Source: Pomphorhynchus laevis (lineage: Eukaryota; Acanthocephala; Palaeacanthocephala; Echinorhynchida; Pomphorhynchidae). Taken from it: 64,000 nt of DNA. Made by a program: the position numbers and the translations under genes. Position 1 is the stretch's first letter; every line of letters begins with the position of its first letter. Shown here piece after piece: positions 35,603 to 44,489 of the stretch. The stretch spans positions 1-64,000 of the forward strand of contig WNNJ02001667.1 in the NCBI GenBank assembly GCA_012934845.2, given 5' to 3'. Under the pieces are notes generated by a model that saw only the letters and a list, made by a program, of their open reading frames with translations, had not been told where the DNA came from and did no database searches.

Positions 35603-38160
35603 TATGTTTTGTATAATCGTTTTGTCTAAAGAGACCAATTACATCAGCGAACATTTATTTAATTGTCGGGGAATAATTTTATTTTTATTAGAATAAAAGC
35701 AAAATACACCGCTTTAAAGAAAATCCATTTTGTTTCGAGCCTCTCCTAATCCCAGAGATGCCGTTTGTGCTAGCGTTAAACACATCCTTCTTAAATGGCA
35801 CAATCCTTCTAAATGGCACCTGAATTCTCAAGTCGTTCTAAGTATACAATCAATATATCAGCAAATTTCCTTAAATGGAAAAACTATTAGTGGAATCATT
35901 TATATCAGGATGAAAGAAATACAACAGTGAGATTGTCGCAAATGACAAAGTCACCGTTTCGAGCTAATTGACTCTCATCAGTAGCTTGTACTTCCCACAA
36001 CTATTCTGGTGTGTATTAATACAACGTATTAATACTTGTTGTATTAATACATTGTATTTATACAACGTTTCTTTGTCGATCTTTTATTTTATACAAAATT
36101 GAAATTGTTTTTTAAATTACTTACCAATTATATTTTATCATTTCTATTTTATATTTATCTTTTCTGTTTTCTGATTTCCATTTCTCATTTCCTATTGTAA
36201 ATTTTATTTTTCACCATAAAGAAAAATAAAGGAGTAATAAATCACAACTATACAATTATTAATTATTATATATAATTATAATTATTATATAATAGTAATT
36301 CTAACTTTTCATATTAAATTTGTTTTAATTTAATTTAAGTTTAAATTATATTATTAGCAATTTTTATATTAATTATGTCACAATTACATACCAGTAATAA
36401 AAATTTATTTTTATATAATTATAAATATTAATATATAATTAACTGCGAATAGTCAATGTACGTTTGTGTCCTTCGCTCTGCTTTACATCGCCTTCAATTT
36501 GTCTTTAACAAATATTTGACAGGATGGCGCAAGCAAGTAGATAGAGTTCGATATATTTTAATTCATTTTTGCTGAACGTTTTTTTTACCAAAACAAATAT
36601 ACAAACTGATATCATTACGAGCATTTATTATAACTAACATTTATCAATTGTAAATGATAGGGACTTTTTCTTCTAAATATGTCTTAATGAATTTACGAAA
36701 TTAGCGAAATAGTTATATTATTATAAAATATATTATGAAATAGCGAAATATTTATTCAAATCGTCTTACAAATGAAACAGTTTCAAAAATATCTAAAACT
36801 TCAAGAATTTAGCAGAACAAATCGGCTCACCAAGAAAATTTGCCGATATGATCTCAAATGTAGCTAATAGGGTGTTACCACTTGCAGTACTTTCGATTCA
36901 CTTTTTACTAAGTCTTTCCCGAGTTATCGCATTACACAAATCAGGTTAGTTTATTTTTTGTTTTGAAAGCAGCTTACGCAATTTGTGTTTTAAGGCTACT
37001 CTGCGCCGGTTAAAATATTCTCACAATTTGCAGCAAGCGAGACTGCTGTCACAAGCAATTCATCATTGATATGTGTCGGACAGGAATGGTACAGATTACC
37101 CGGACACTTTCTTATCCCTAGCAGGTAATCTGAATCTCATTATTAAGGATTTATTTAAATACCAACTACAGAGTAACATATAAATGCTTCCAGGAGACTA
37201 TACAAAGATTATTTACTCAACTTGTGAATTAATAAATTATAATTATTAGGTCACCGATCTAACAATTAATTATTATTAGATCACTCTGTTCATAGAACGG
37301 TGCACATTCAGCAAAAGATGACGTTAGAAATGCTTCCAGGAGACTATACAAAGATGACTTACTCAATTTGTGAATTAATAAATAAATTATAAGTCTACAT
37401 ATCCTAAAAAGTATTGTCGTTATAATATTAATATTAAATAATATTAATTATTATCAATTTAATAATATTTACATATTATATTAAATCCCATTTATATAAA
37501 GTTTTTTATATCAATTTAATAATATGAGAAAAAACCACATAAAACCATATTATAACTTTTATGTGTTTTAGAAATAGTCAAGCTAGAACTAAAATAGTTT
37601 GTCTTTTAATTTATCTGCTTTTGTCTTGAAGTTTAAATTAAAATTAATTTAAAACTGTTACGCACATAATGTAACCTTGTAATATATACATATCTTGAAA
37701 TTGTTTACTCTAAGGTTTGAAGTATCGTTCATTAAATCTGATTACGATGGCCAATTACCCGGCAAATATTTACAAGACAAGCACAGTACGTCTATTGAGC
37801 GTCATGATTTTAACGACCTGAACAAAGAAGAGAGTACACGTTATGTAAAATAACAATTTCCACATAGGCATCGTTTATTCAAAATAGTGGTAATTTTAGA
37901 TTGCTTTCACCGAATGCCAGTACTTTTTCGGAACTTTGAACGAATTGGGAAAATTATCAAGACAAAATTGGACAATCATTTCATCCAGCCCAATTATTGA
38001 TTCTCATAGGTTTAGCAGAACCTTTTTTTCATATTTTATCTTTTTGCACTTTAATCAATTTAGATCTGGAAGTTATAGAAGTTTCTATATACCATTCGTA
38101 TTCGAGAGGAATGTACGCTACAATTGGCTTCATATTTTCAAGAAACCAGACATTCTGTAA
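22624..38160 (+). CDS. ALG9: ALG9 homologue: ER alpha-1,2-mannosyltransferase, 17 coding exons
   Basis: Adds alpha-1,2-mannose from dolichol-phosphate-mannose to the lipid-linked N-glycan precursor in the ER lumen; GT22 family, multi-pass membrane enzyme. Exons: 22624-22758, 22810-22935, 22981-23051, 23099-23261, 26014-26075, 26128-26215, 28667-28775, 31635-31723, 31777-31810, 31865-31938, 34908-34979, 36453-36536, 36806-36944, 36995-37124, 37715-37844, 37900-38009, 38064-38160. They sum to 1,713 bases (570 codons plus stop; the human protein is about 611), with phases matching at every junction. Diagnostic motifs: acidic DDCDEIFNFYEP (residues 34-45), GFQTWEYAP (54-62), LGLPIAID (about 185-192), GIEPWIYYI (252-260), HKEDRFLFPVYP (316-327), CVGQEWYR (442-449), DGQLPG and RSFYIPF. 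ATG 22,624 is the first after an in-frame stop at 22,582. Every other junction is GT-AG; intron 2 needs a GC donor. Exons 12 and 13 are the least certain because they align weakly. I see no break in the frame. Confidence 0.92.
22936..22980 (+). other. ALG9 intron 2, apparent GC-AG intron of 45 bp
   Basis: The reading frame after SAPK meets a stop at 22,957. Joining AAG (22,933-22,935) to ATT at 22,981 restores a family-like sequence (PK then IVQFYLFR, compare NK then ILVFYFLR in human ALG9) with no gap. The donor is then AAG|GCAAAC. The two GT dinucleotides nearby (22,952 and 22,956) give the wrong phase with the acceptor TTTAG. Confidence 0.7.
23430..24090 (+). mobile_element. Tandem pair of Penelope-like ends in ALG9 intron 4
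   Basis: Two head-to-tail copies of the structured end (about 23,430-23,687 and 23,688-23,940) are followed by the tail ending ACGTAGACTCAGTTATCTGA near 24,080. Each has the pseudoknot strands (23,510-23,518 with 23,544 on; 23,769-23,777 with 23,802-23,810). The second has the hairpin AGTCAATT/AATTGACT at 23,882-23,903. Tandem end repeats are usual for PLEs. No RT is attached. Confidence 0.75.
24380..26010. other. Rest of ALG9 intron 4: PLE tail scraps and AT-rich DNA
   Basis: A second PLE tail ends near 24,500 (ACGTAGACTAAGTTATCTGA). Near 24,620-24,680 an antisense end fragment is visible (GGAATAAAGATTTGAGGTCA). From 24,700 to 26,000 I see no gene. A 40-bp word containing CGTTTCGTCGATATTTCTTA at 25,385-25,445 repeats one at 25,240-25,295. 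Confidence 0.5.
26750..27125. other. GC-richer island in ALG9 intron 6, unidentified
   Basis: Composition rises sharply between 26,765 and 27,118. The minus strand has a 75-codon frame (26,888-27,115) with several cysteines. The word CCTGCATGCTGTTTT at its edge recurs at 28,066. It is probably a transposon remnant; no domain is recognised. Confidence 0.4.
27647..28335. repeat. Direct repeat pair, about 300 bp, in ALG9 intron 6
   Basis: 27,647-27,950 and 28,040-28,335 align in the same orientation. Shared words include CAGTACGCTACATTT, TTTCACGTTTCGGTCCT and ATCACTCGACTCGTCTGC. The word GGACCGAAACGTG on the minus strand is like the second half of the hammerhead-like motifs elsewhere, but no complementary first half is present. 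Confidence 0.75.
29640..31110 (-). mobile_element. LINE with zinc-knuckle ORF1 and endonuclease, antisense in ALG9 intron 7
   Basis: On the minus strand, ORF1 (about 31,096-30,340) carries tandem zinc knuckles (CNQCHACGHWASSC, CGICSSSYC, CGEGHPAWSQKC), as in Jockey/I-type LINEs. It is followed by the start of ORF2 (30,207-29,668), an AP-endonuclease N-terminus with NILQWNSRG and VIVLQETRS, the Asn and Glu active-site motifs, and YFNGRTGRW in place of the usual GDFNAR-like box. No RT follows. Most LINE copies lose the 5' end, whereas this one keeps 5' parts and lacks the 3' half. ORF1 is split between two frames near 30,930. Confidence 0.8.
32285..32445. repeat. Inverted repeat with about 33-bp arms in ALG9 intron 10
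   Basis: TTAATCAAAACAATCAAGAA near 32,317 pairs with TTCTTAATTGTTTTGATTAA near 32,407. The spacer contains, on the minus strand, TTTGATAAAGGCTAACGCCG followed by GAACGTC. This is a decayed form of the CTGANGA-stem-CGAAAC motif with stem GGC-TAAC-GCC. Confidence 0.65.
32540..33880 (+). mobile_element. Decayed Penelope-like element of another family, with GIY-YIG region
   Basis: Near 33,490-33,800 the plus-strand translation reads ILRPKPNQLKDAFIRSKL, then CKACKPPQCKT, then CSTVNIVYVATCTNYNLQF and GLNGHCFRWRDI. In PLEs a Cys-rich linker and a GIY-YIG nuclease (here NIVYV...LQF) follow the RT. The preceding RT part is too decayed to place. This copy differs in sequence from PLE copies A and C, so it is a separate family with the endonuclease at the C-terminal side. 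Confidence 0.6.
34085..34195. repeat. Foldback repeat, about 45-bp arms
   Basis: TAGTTATTATAAGAACGAAG near 34,081 pairs with the reverse complement ending TTCCTATAATAACTATA near 34,190. Inner pairing of ATATCTTTTATTTGA with TCAAATAAAGGATAT is also seen. Confidence 0.7.
34200..34460 (+). pseudogene. Possible LINE ORF2 C-terminal fragment
   Basis: A 68-codon frame (34,253-34,459) contains QLPYADHLNRLMRSGIS and FNNRAPNSWDTLKSQI, which has the flavour of the last part of CR1-type proteins (a W-N/D-L motif near the C-terminus). The match is weak and the family is not identified. Confidence 0.25.
35161..35394. repeat. 234-bp cruciform with mirrored hammerhead-like cores, ALG9 intron 11
   Basis: The arms 35,161-35,267 and about 35,286-35,394 are near-perfect complements. 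Each arm carries CTGATGA, A, GGTT-TAAG-AACC, GAAAC: plus strand at 35,317-35,340 and minus strand at 35,214-35,237. No ORF. Head-to-head copies of a short element, or a snap-back product, would give this. Confidence 0.8.
35505..35600. repeat. (AT)n microsatellite
   Basis: Uninterrupted TA repeats of about 90 bases in ALG9 intron 11. Confidence 0.95.
35944..35981 (-). ncRNA. Candidate hammerhead-type core, ALG9 intron 11
   Basis: On the minus strand CTGATGA (35,981-35,975) is followed directly by a stem GAG/CTC (35,974-35,972 with 35,963-35,961) and GAAA (35,960-35,957). Next come a weak hairpin (ACGG...TTGT) and C, the layout of helix II, helix III and a cleavage-site C in hammerhead ribozymes. 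Unlike the other motifs here there is no extra base before helix II. I could not find convincing pairing for helix I, so activity is doubtful. Confidence 0.35.
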
Positions 38161-38378
38161 ATATATTGAAAATCGTCAATCACAAACATAAAGCGTTATT
38201 AATCGTTCTTTCCAAGTATGCTTGGACGGGTATAATATATGCTCGTTGCTTTGCTCTGTCTAAGCATGTATAAAACAAAGAATTATAAGATCATGATTAT
38301 AATATACACGTATTTTATTTGCATATTGAATATACATATCGGTTTACGGATCTTTCTTTTTTATATGGTAATTGAGAC

Positions 38379-38384
38379 AATAAA
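38379..38384 (+). promoter_or_regulatory. Possible ALG9 poly(A) signal
   Basis: AATAAA lies about 220 bases after the ALG9 stop codon and 45 bases before the antisense LINE begins. In AT-rich DNA this hexamer is common, so the call is weak. Confidence 0.3.
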
Positions 38385-38424
38385 TTACATTTTATTAAAT
38401 GCGTTAAATTATTTAACTTTTAAC

Positions 38425-39428
38425 AACAACTTCTTGATTCGGGTGTCGGGTCGTGGAGGCAGTGCACGAACCAAACTACTCCAGACATCGCGATCCTGAT
38501 CGACGGACCAGAGTTATCTTTCAGATATCCCAAGGCGGCCTTTGGCCAACTTCGATATTTGATCTCTCCACCGGTATCGAGGTCTACCACTAGGGCTTTT
38601 TCCATAAAGTCCGGCCAGGAAAACCCTTCGAGGTAGGCAATCACGAAGCATCCTCAGAACGTGTCCTATCCACCTCAACTGGTTTTGCTTGATGTGAAAA
38701 AGCAGCTACTTGACTCCTAGTCCATTTCGGATGACTGAATTCCTAACCTTTATATCTAAGGCTAAGACTGGTCACACCGCAAAGATAAGGTCACACTGCC
38801 ATCCTTCGAGAACAATATCCAAAGATATTTGAAATCCTCCACATCAGGAAGAATGTTTTCCCCAATCCGGATTAAAATTGGCATCTAAATCCAAGACGAA
38901 CACAGAGATAGTCTTGGAGGTACTAACCAACATACCTGCCGCTTGGCATTCCATCATAGATCGTCTAGTAGGCATTGTAAGTCCTTAGGACAAGAAGCCA
39001 ACAAGACAACATCAGCTGCAAAAAGCAGAGATGGTACACTGATAGAACCAAACTGAAGAGCTATATCCGTTAGAGCAGCCCGTATCGTAATTTTGTCCAT
39101 GTAAATAAGGAGCAAAATCGGAGACAAAGGAAAACCCTGGCGAAGCCCAACGCCTACTGAAAATGATTTAGACTTCATCCCTAGAGCACGAACACAACTC
39201 ATACTTTGTCCATACAGCGAAGCCACAGCTACCCGAAGATAGTGTGGTACTCTATACTTCCTTAGTGCCTCCCACAACCTGTCTCGCGGAACTCGGTTGA
39301 ACGCCTTCCCGAATCTACAAAGCACATGTAGACCGGTTGAGCGAACTACCAAGACCGCTCAATGATAGTTGAGAGAGTAAATAGCTGATCCGTAGTTCCA
39401 CGACCTGGACGAAAACCGCAGAAGTCAA
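38425..39428 (-). mobile_element. LINE family E fragment, RT and C-terminus
   Basis: Minus-strand translation: FRPGRGTTDQLFTLS near 39,400, then KAFNRVPRDRLWEALRKYRV (about 39,310-39,250), FSVGVGLRQGFPLSPILL (about 39,160-39,105), a catalytic box read SLLFAADVVLLAS (consensus FADDVVLLAS) and, near the end, SGRPRYRWRDQISKLAKGRLG and VRALPPRPD (about 38,600-38,440). This type of RT is widespread in fish and invertebrates. One active-site residue is altered and the frame is broken several times. Confidence 0.8.
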
Positions 39429-39740
39429 TGCCATCTTTATGCGATTGTTCGCGTCGGTATAGCGGGAATGTCGAGACTGATCGGCAAAAGTCCAGCCCAT
39501 GAGTCTATACAGTATCAACTTCTTTACTGCTGATGCTCGGATACAGAGCACACAACCGGAATTCCAGCCTGATTGCACCAGCGATTGTGATGCTAGAGTC
39601 ATTCAGTTGAGTGTTTATTGAGCTAACGGGAATGTCTTTCAAGAAATCATCAGCGTGAGCGCTATACACTGCTAGCAGCCGGGCGCGGGCCTCAGTAGAA
39701 GTTGCTAAGTCCATAACGGCAGCTTGCTTGACCGAGTAAA
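39428..39740 (-). mobile_element. LINE family F fragment joined to family E
   Basis: Minus-strand peptide STEARARLLAVYSAHADDFL (about 39,700-39,640) and, further on, RHSRYTDANNRIKMALTSA (about 39,485-39,430). The second stretch matches the fragment at 57,270-57,360, where it continues into an RPDG-type nuclease domain. Here the family F sequence stops at 39,428 and family E RT begins, so the two are fused. Confidence 0.6.
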
Positions 39741-39744
39741 TAGG

Positions 39745-40285
39745 ATCTAGTACATAGGAATGTAATTTTCAATAAATTTAGATAAACGTAATTTTGTAGT
39801 AAGCAATTCAATAAATTTAAATTCAATTTCAATTTTACTCGAAATCCAGAAATAATATAATGATAGAAAATATAATAAATATTAAAATTAATAAATTTTA
39901 TATATTAATTTATCATTTAATAAATGTTAAATTTCAAATTTGTAAGTTAACACAAATATTTACAAATGATATTTTTCAAATTGCAATTAAATATGACGTT
40001 AGCTTACAAGATTCCGGCATAACATGCATAAAATTGTAATTTTATGTAGCCGTCAAGCAGCTGTTTATTTTAAAAGTGGGCTGTTTATATTTACTTTTTA
40101 ATTTATATTTTAATAAGCTAAGCTGCACCAAGTTAAAGTATGTTTGGCACAACATGATCGACGAAAATTGATAACAAATCCAAAATAGCGATATTGCATT
40201 TTTAAGATCGACTAAAAATCCAAAAAAATCCAATAGGAATCAATAAGCAAATTAATGCACAAAGTATTGTAGAGAGTTATGAAGA
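39745..40285. other. No recognisable gene; AT-rich
   Basis: Short frames only. The phrase TTAGCTTACAAGATTCCGGCAT near 40,000 recurs in slightly different form near 40,470. Confidence 0.5.
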
Positions 40286-40288
40286 AAT

Positions 40289-41268
40289 AACGCTGTAGTC
40301 ACTATAGACTATTTCCATCTTATTAAAAGAATGGAAGATACCTAATGGAAGATGTCTAATGTAAACTATTCTTTGTTGAAATGACTGAAATCGATATTTG
40401 TAAATCAATATTGACTTAAGCACGAATATTTAAATTATTTAATTCAACATGATTTTATTAAATATGACTTTAACTTACAAGATTCCGGCATATATAAAGT
40501 TAAAATTTAAAATAAAAGTCAATTTTAATGAATTGACTAATAAATTATAGACGATGACTATTATTATAATAAAATAATATAATTAATATTTTATTTACTT
40601 CGTTATTTGTTATAAACAAAAAAAAACGCTGTAGTCACTTTAGACTATTTCCATCTCATTAAAAGAATGGAAGATACTAGGTTTCGACAAAGATTTCGAC
40701 AAAGATCCTAGGTTCAGTCCTAGGTCCCCTGCAAATTCATATTCTATAATACTTAAAAACAAGTCAGCTATAATTCGGCTACTATTACCTCCCATTGAAA
40801 TTTTTTTATAAAAAATAAATAATTATATAATATTTTAAAAGATCACTTTATATAAAAAGTTAAAATTATTGGTTTTATTAAAAATTTGAAAACTAAATAA
40901 ATTCGTAATAATAAATGAATAAAACTAAATAAATCCATTAATAAATGTTTTTTGCTTAAGATTGTAATTTTTTTAATAATATTTTGTTAATTTATATATT
41001 TTACTATTTTCTGTTTGATTTTATTTTTATAGTAACCTAGTTTCTATTATAATTAATTTATAATTTAATGGGTGGTAATAGTAGCCCAATTATAGCTGAC
41101 TTGTTTTTAAGCTTTATAGAAAATGAATTTGTTCATAACTGTGTAAAAACTAAATCTAAACAATATAAATATATGAAATATATGTTTCGATACATTGATG
41201 ATAGAAACAAAAAAAAACGCTGTAGTCACTTTAGACTATTTCCATCTCATTAAAAGAATGGAAGATAC
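40289..41268. mobile_element. Rearranged Penelope-like fragments between 64-bp direct repeats
   Basis: The 64 bp at 40,614-40,677 and 41,205-41,268 are identical (CGCTGTAGTCACTTTAGACT inside). A third, diverged copy is at 40,289-40,341. Between the two identical copies lie PLE RT pieces in both orientations: antisense GG-box region at 40,735-40,795, antisense C-terminal part near 40,985-41,045, and sense GG-box to YIDD region at 41,068-41,204. A PLE end hairpin is near 40,515-40,545. Confidence 0.75.
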
Positions 41269-41279
41269 CTATGAGCAAA

Positions 41280-41950
41280 GCAATTTATTTGAATGAATCA
41301 GTGAAACTCGAATAGTGTCTACGAAACTTATTCCTCGTTTGTTTCATGAATTTAAATTTTAGAAACATTATATAAAATGAATGGACAATCAACTACAATA
41401 TTTTTGAACTTTAAGGAAACAAAATATTTTTGACAATTGCTTATCTCAACTTTGACATCGTTGACAATGGATCGATATGTCGATTACTGCTCTTTATGAA
41501 AATAGTGCAGTATATACTACAAGGATCGGATAATGAATTTTGGCGTAACTTTTTCAAACATTTACACATTTTGGTAAAGTTATTCGGACTGAAATATTTA
41601 CAATAGTTTATGAGAAAATTCACTATGAATTCAAATTGTTCGATGTGTTGCAATTGCATCGAAATTCCAATTTTATACGGTAACAATGTGGTACATTGCC
41701 CAGACGACGATTCAATGCCAACTGGCAATACACATAGATGATCGTTATTTTTCCGTTCAACAGTGAGCAAGGATTGAGATATGGGATTAATTTGTTGAAT
41801 TAATTACGTTTCGTCTACATAACAGTTACAGTAATCAGGTCAGAACATTAACTTGCTCGACCTATGAAATTTAAGAAACCGGCTGAGGTGAGTTTGATTT
41901 AGAGATAACTATAAAATTTAAGGATCTTCTACCAGACAAGGAATTAACTT
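41280..41950. other. No identified gene; one unrecognised minus-strand frame
   Basis: The minus strand has a 109-codon frame at 41,441-41,770 with several cysteines and a basic middle. I cannot assign it; it may belong to the same old element as the plus-strand frame that follows or to the gypsy fossil. Confidence 0.35.
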
Positions 41951-41961
41951 TAAACTATTAT

Positions 41962-42503
41962 TTGAGATTATTTTCAACTGATGAATCTACTTTTGAAAGT
42001 TCCAAGCAGTCTAAATTCGAAATTCATGATTCGATAGTGTTCCGTAAGCCTAGTCAGTCACTGATTAAATGCATTGTACATAACTGTTCTTCTCTTATCG
42101 AAGCAAACGATAAAATCAAGAATCCAGACATGGCAGAAATAGAAAGTCTGTCTGGCAAAGCTAGACAATTAGTAAAAAGTGAAGAGAATTGCCTGAAGAA
42201 CAGAATTCTTTATATTCAAGGCAAAATGGAAGAACTTGTATTCAAAGAGACGGAAATGCTGTCAAAATTTATGTAAACTAATAGCTGGAGAACAGGAGAT
42301 AATATTGATGTTTCTTGTAAAAAGAAGTTATCTATAAAGGACTCAACCATCACAAGCACTAACGATAGCAGTGAACAGAATATATCAATGCATAGTGACG
42401 TTGATGAAAATTCATCTGATGAATCCGATGACAACGATTATGAACCAAATATTGAGAAAACAAATGACGCGATAGAAGCAGCTGCATATGACAACGATAA
42501 TTA
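41962..42503 (+). pseudogene. Unrecognised coding-like region with acidic tail
   Basis: Codons at 41,962-42,276 read as a soluble, charged protein (for example SLIKCIVHNCSSLIEANDKI). Coding-like sequence continues to about 42,503 with a Ser/Asp-rich stretch SDVDENSSDESDDNDYEP. Composition and codon use are more gene-like than the surroundings. I do not recognise the family. It could be a captured host fragment or part of an old transposon. Confidence 0.35.
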
Positions 42504-42504
42504 G

Positions 42505-43095
42505 AGCCTTTAAGTTGGAAACGTATGAAAATAAATGTAATATTTATTTTTTGTAATAAATGTTTGAAATGCAAGAGCAAAGGTTTTTATAATCAAGTTG
42601 GACATCTATAAATAGGAACATAAATGCTTAATAAACATAACATATTACTTTTTTCACCTTAAAAAGGTTTGAAAAATAATTAACATACAATTACCTTAAA
42701 AATGATTTCGCTTGGAAACCGAAATATTGGATTTAACAACAATGTTCTGTAGGTGGCTGCCTATTCTTTTTTCAACAATAGCATATTACATTCTTCCTGT
42801 CCAATTAATGTTGCTAATCCGTCAAGTATGACTGCTTCCGCCTTGAGTGCTTTATATGAGATCGATGCTGCATTGAATTTTCTTTCATCACATTTGTATT
42901 ACCTTTATGACTAGTATTCGAAAATCCCCTTGACTCAATTTAATAATCTGAGTTTAATTCCATTGACTGTCCAAGATACGGTTCATTATTTTTAACGTGC
43001 GAGAGATTGCGCCTATCCCATGCTGAAGATCGTGCCTTGCCTCACAGAGATCAGTAGAAATTATTTGCGTTTGAGTTTTTTTAGCATTCTTAAGT
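42505..43095. other. No recognisable gene
   Basis: AT-rich, with no frame of note. Confidence 0.5.
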
Positions 43096-43096
43096 T

Positions 43097-43458
43097 TATG
43101 ATTTCGCCTGTTCAGTTTCAACAAACTAGATTTACTAATGAAAGAGGTTAATATACTAATGAAAGAAGTTAATTCTAATGATTTAAATGTAAATCCAACA
43201 TATGAACGTAGTGAGTTGAGTTTAGAAACAATTATTACAAGTCACTGTTCTATAATGTATAAAAAGGGTATAAAGTTTGAATCAGATAATAAAACTATAC
43301 CTATATTATATTGGAATCCAAAATTACATAAAAATCCAATAAAACCTAGGTTCATATGTAGTGCGTTTAAATGTACATTAAAACCACTTTCTGTTTATAT
43401 GAATAAAATGCTTAACGTATTTTATTATTTCGTCTGTTCAGTTTCGAAATAATTAGAT
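43097..43458 (+). mobile_element. Penelope-like RT fragment flanked by about 36-bp direct repeats
   Basis: 43,133-43,422 matches the N-terminal RT part of copy A (LMKEVNSNDLNVNPTYERSE to SVYMNK). The flanks 43,097-43,132 and 43,423-43,458 are imperfect copies of each other (ATTTCG-CTGTTCAGTTTC core), as expected of a duplicated target. The word ATGAAAGAGGTTAAT is itself doubled at the 5' edge. Confidence 0.75.
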
Positions 43459-43559
43459 TCTTGAGTTAGTTTTGCTGTATATTCATTTTAAAAATCATGC
43501 TCGTGTGAAGGTGCTAAGTGTCTAAATTACACAGAACTTTTTTGCCATTTTATCCCGCA

Positions 43560-43930
43560 CACTAGCATACTAAGAATAGTCGTGTAATTGCTCTACTTCT
43601 TTCACAATCTTACTTCGAACCATTGGAAAATACTCGCTCAAGATCTTAGCTTCAGAGCCATATTGGCAATCTGAGCCATTTTGGTAAGCTGTTACCCGAT
43701 GCATTCCGTCTGTATGAAGGAACAACCGCTCGTGTGATGTTCATCCTTTTCTAGTACTTAATAAAGACTTAATTGCATGCAAGCAAACAGGCAAAACGAG
43801 TTTCGACTCCGATATTGTCAACTTATCAGCATTAAAGGCAAGTACAATTGTCTTCCAAAGTTTATCATACATTATCTCAAACTGACTATTTAAAGTAGGA
43901 TTGCTGAGACTTGAAGTGATGGACACTGTA
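43560..43930 (-). mobile_element. Fossil integrase-region fragment of a Ty3/gypsy-type LTR element
   Basis: Minus-strand translation (for example LTISESKLVLPVCLHAIKSL near 43,830-43,760) resembles the region after the integrase core in gypsy-type elements of invertebrates. LTRs are not visible. The copy is old and broken. Confidence 0.5.
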
Positions 43931-44470
43931 CCATTACGATATAAGAACGTCGTTAATTATTCGGAAGTAAACACTAAAGTTGCCATAATGAATAAAGGAT
44001 GAAGCTGCAAACATTTAAAATATATGCTGCAGACATTTGATGACTGTATCAGATGTTATGTTCAATCAAGCAAAAAAAAGGGAATCGGCTGAATTTATCC
44101 ATTATCGCTTAAAAGATCTTCTCGAAAGTAGGCATTAAAATAAGGGTTTCGATCATCTTATATTATGCTTGTCAGGTGGTTTTAGAAAAAGCGTTTGATT
44201 TGGACACAGATTGAACACTGACGAGTGACCTTTCTGACGTCTTTAGCAATGTACAGAAGGATGCGACACTTTACAAAATGAATCATTCTAGTTATACCAC
44301 AATAACACAAATCAGAGCGCAACCTTTGTAAAGTATTGCGTTGAGTCCCAGCTCAAACTCGAAATAATGTGTAAGCAACTACATTATCTACTAAGTCGAT
44401 AAACGATATATACGATAAACATAAATTTTCAAGTATTCATATGGTGAGCTTTTCGTTCTTGATTTTGTTA
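43931..44470. other. No clear gene
   Basis: Probably more of the same old insertion; nothing can be assigned with confidence. Confidence 0.3.
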
Positions 44471-44489
44471 TGCTGTTTTTGGAAGATTT

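Noticed and set aside
22624-38160. ALG12 or PIGB instead of ALG9
   Set aside because: The C-terminal CVGQEWYR, DGQLPG and FYIPF segments are characteristic of ALG9 and align in order over several exons.
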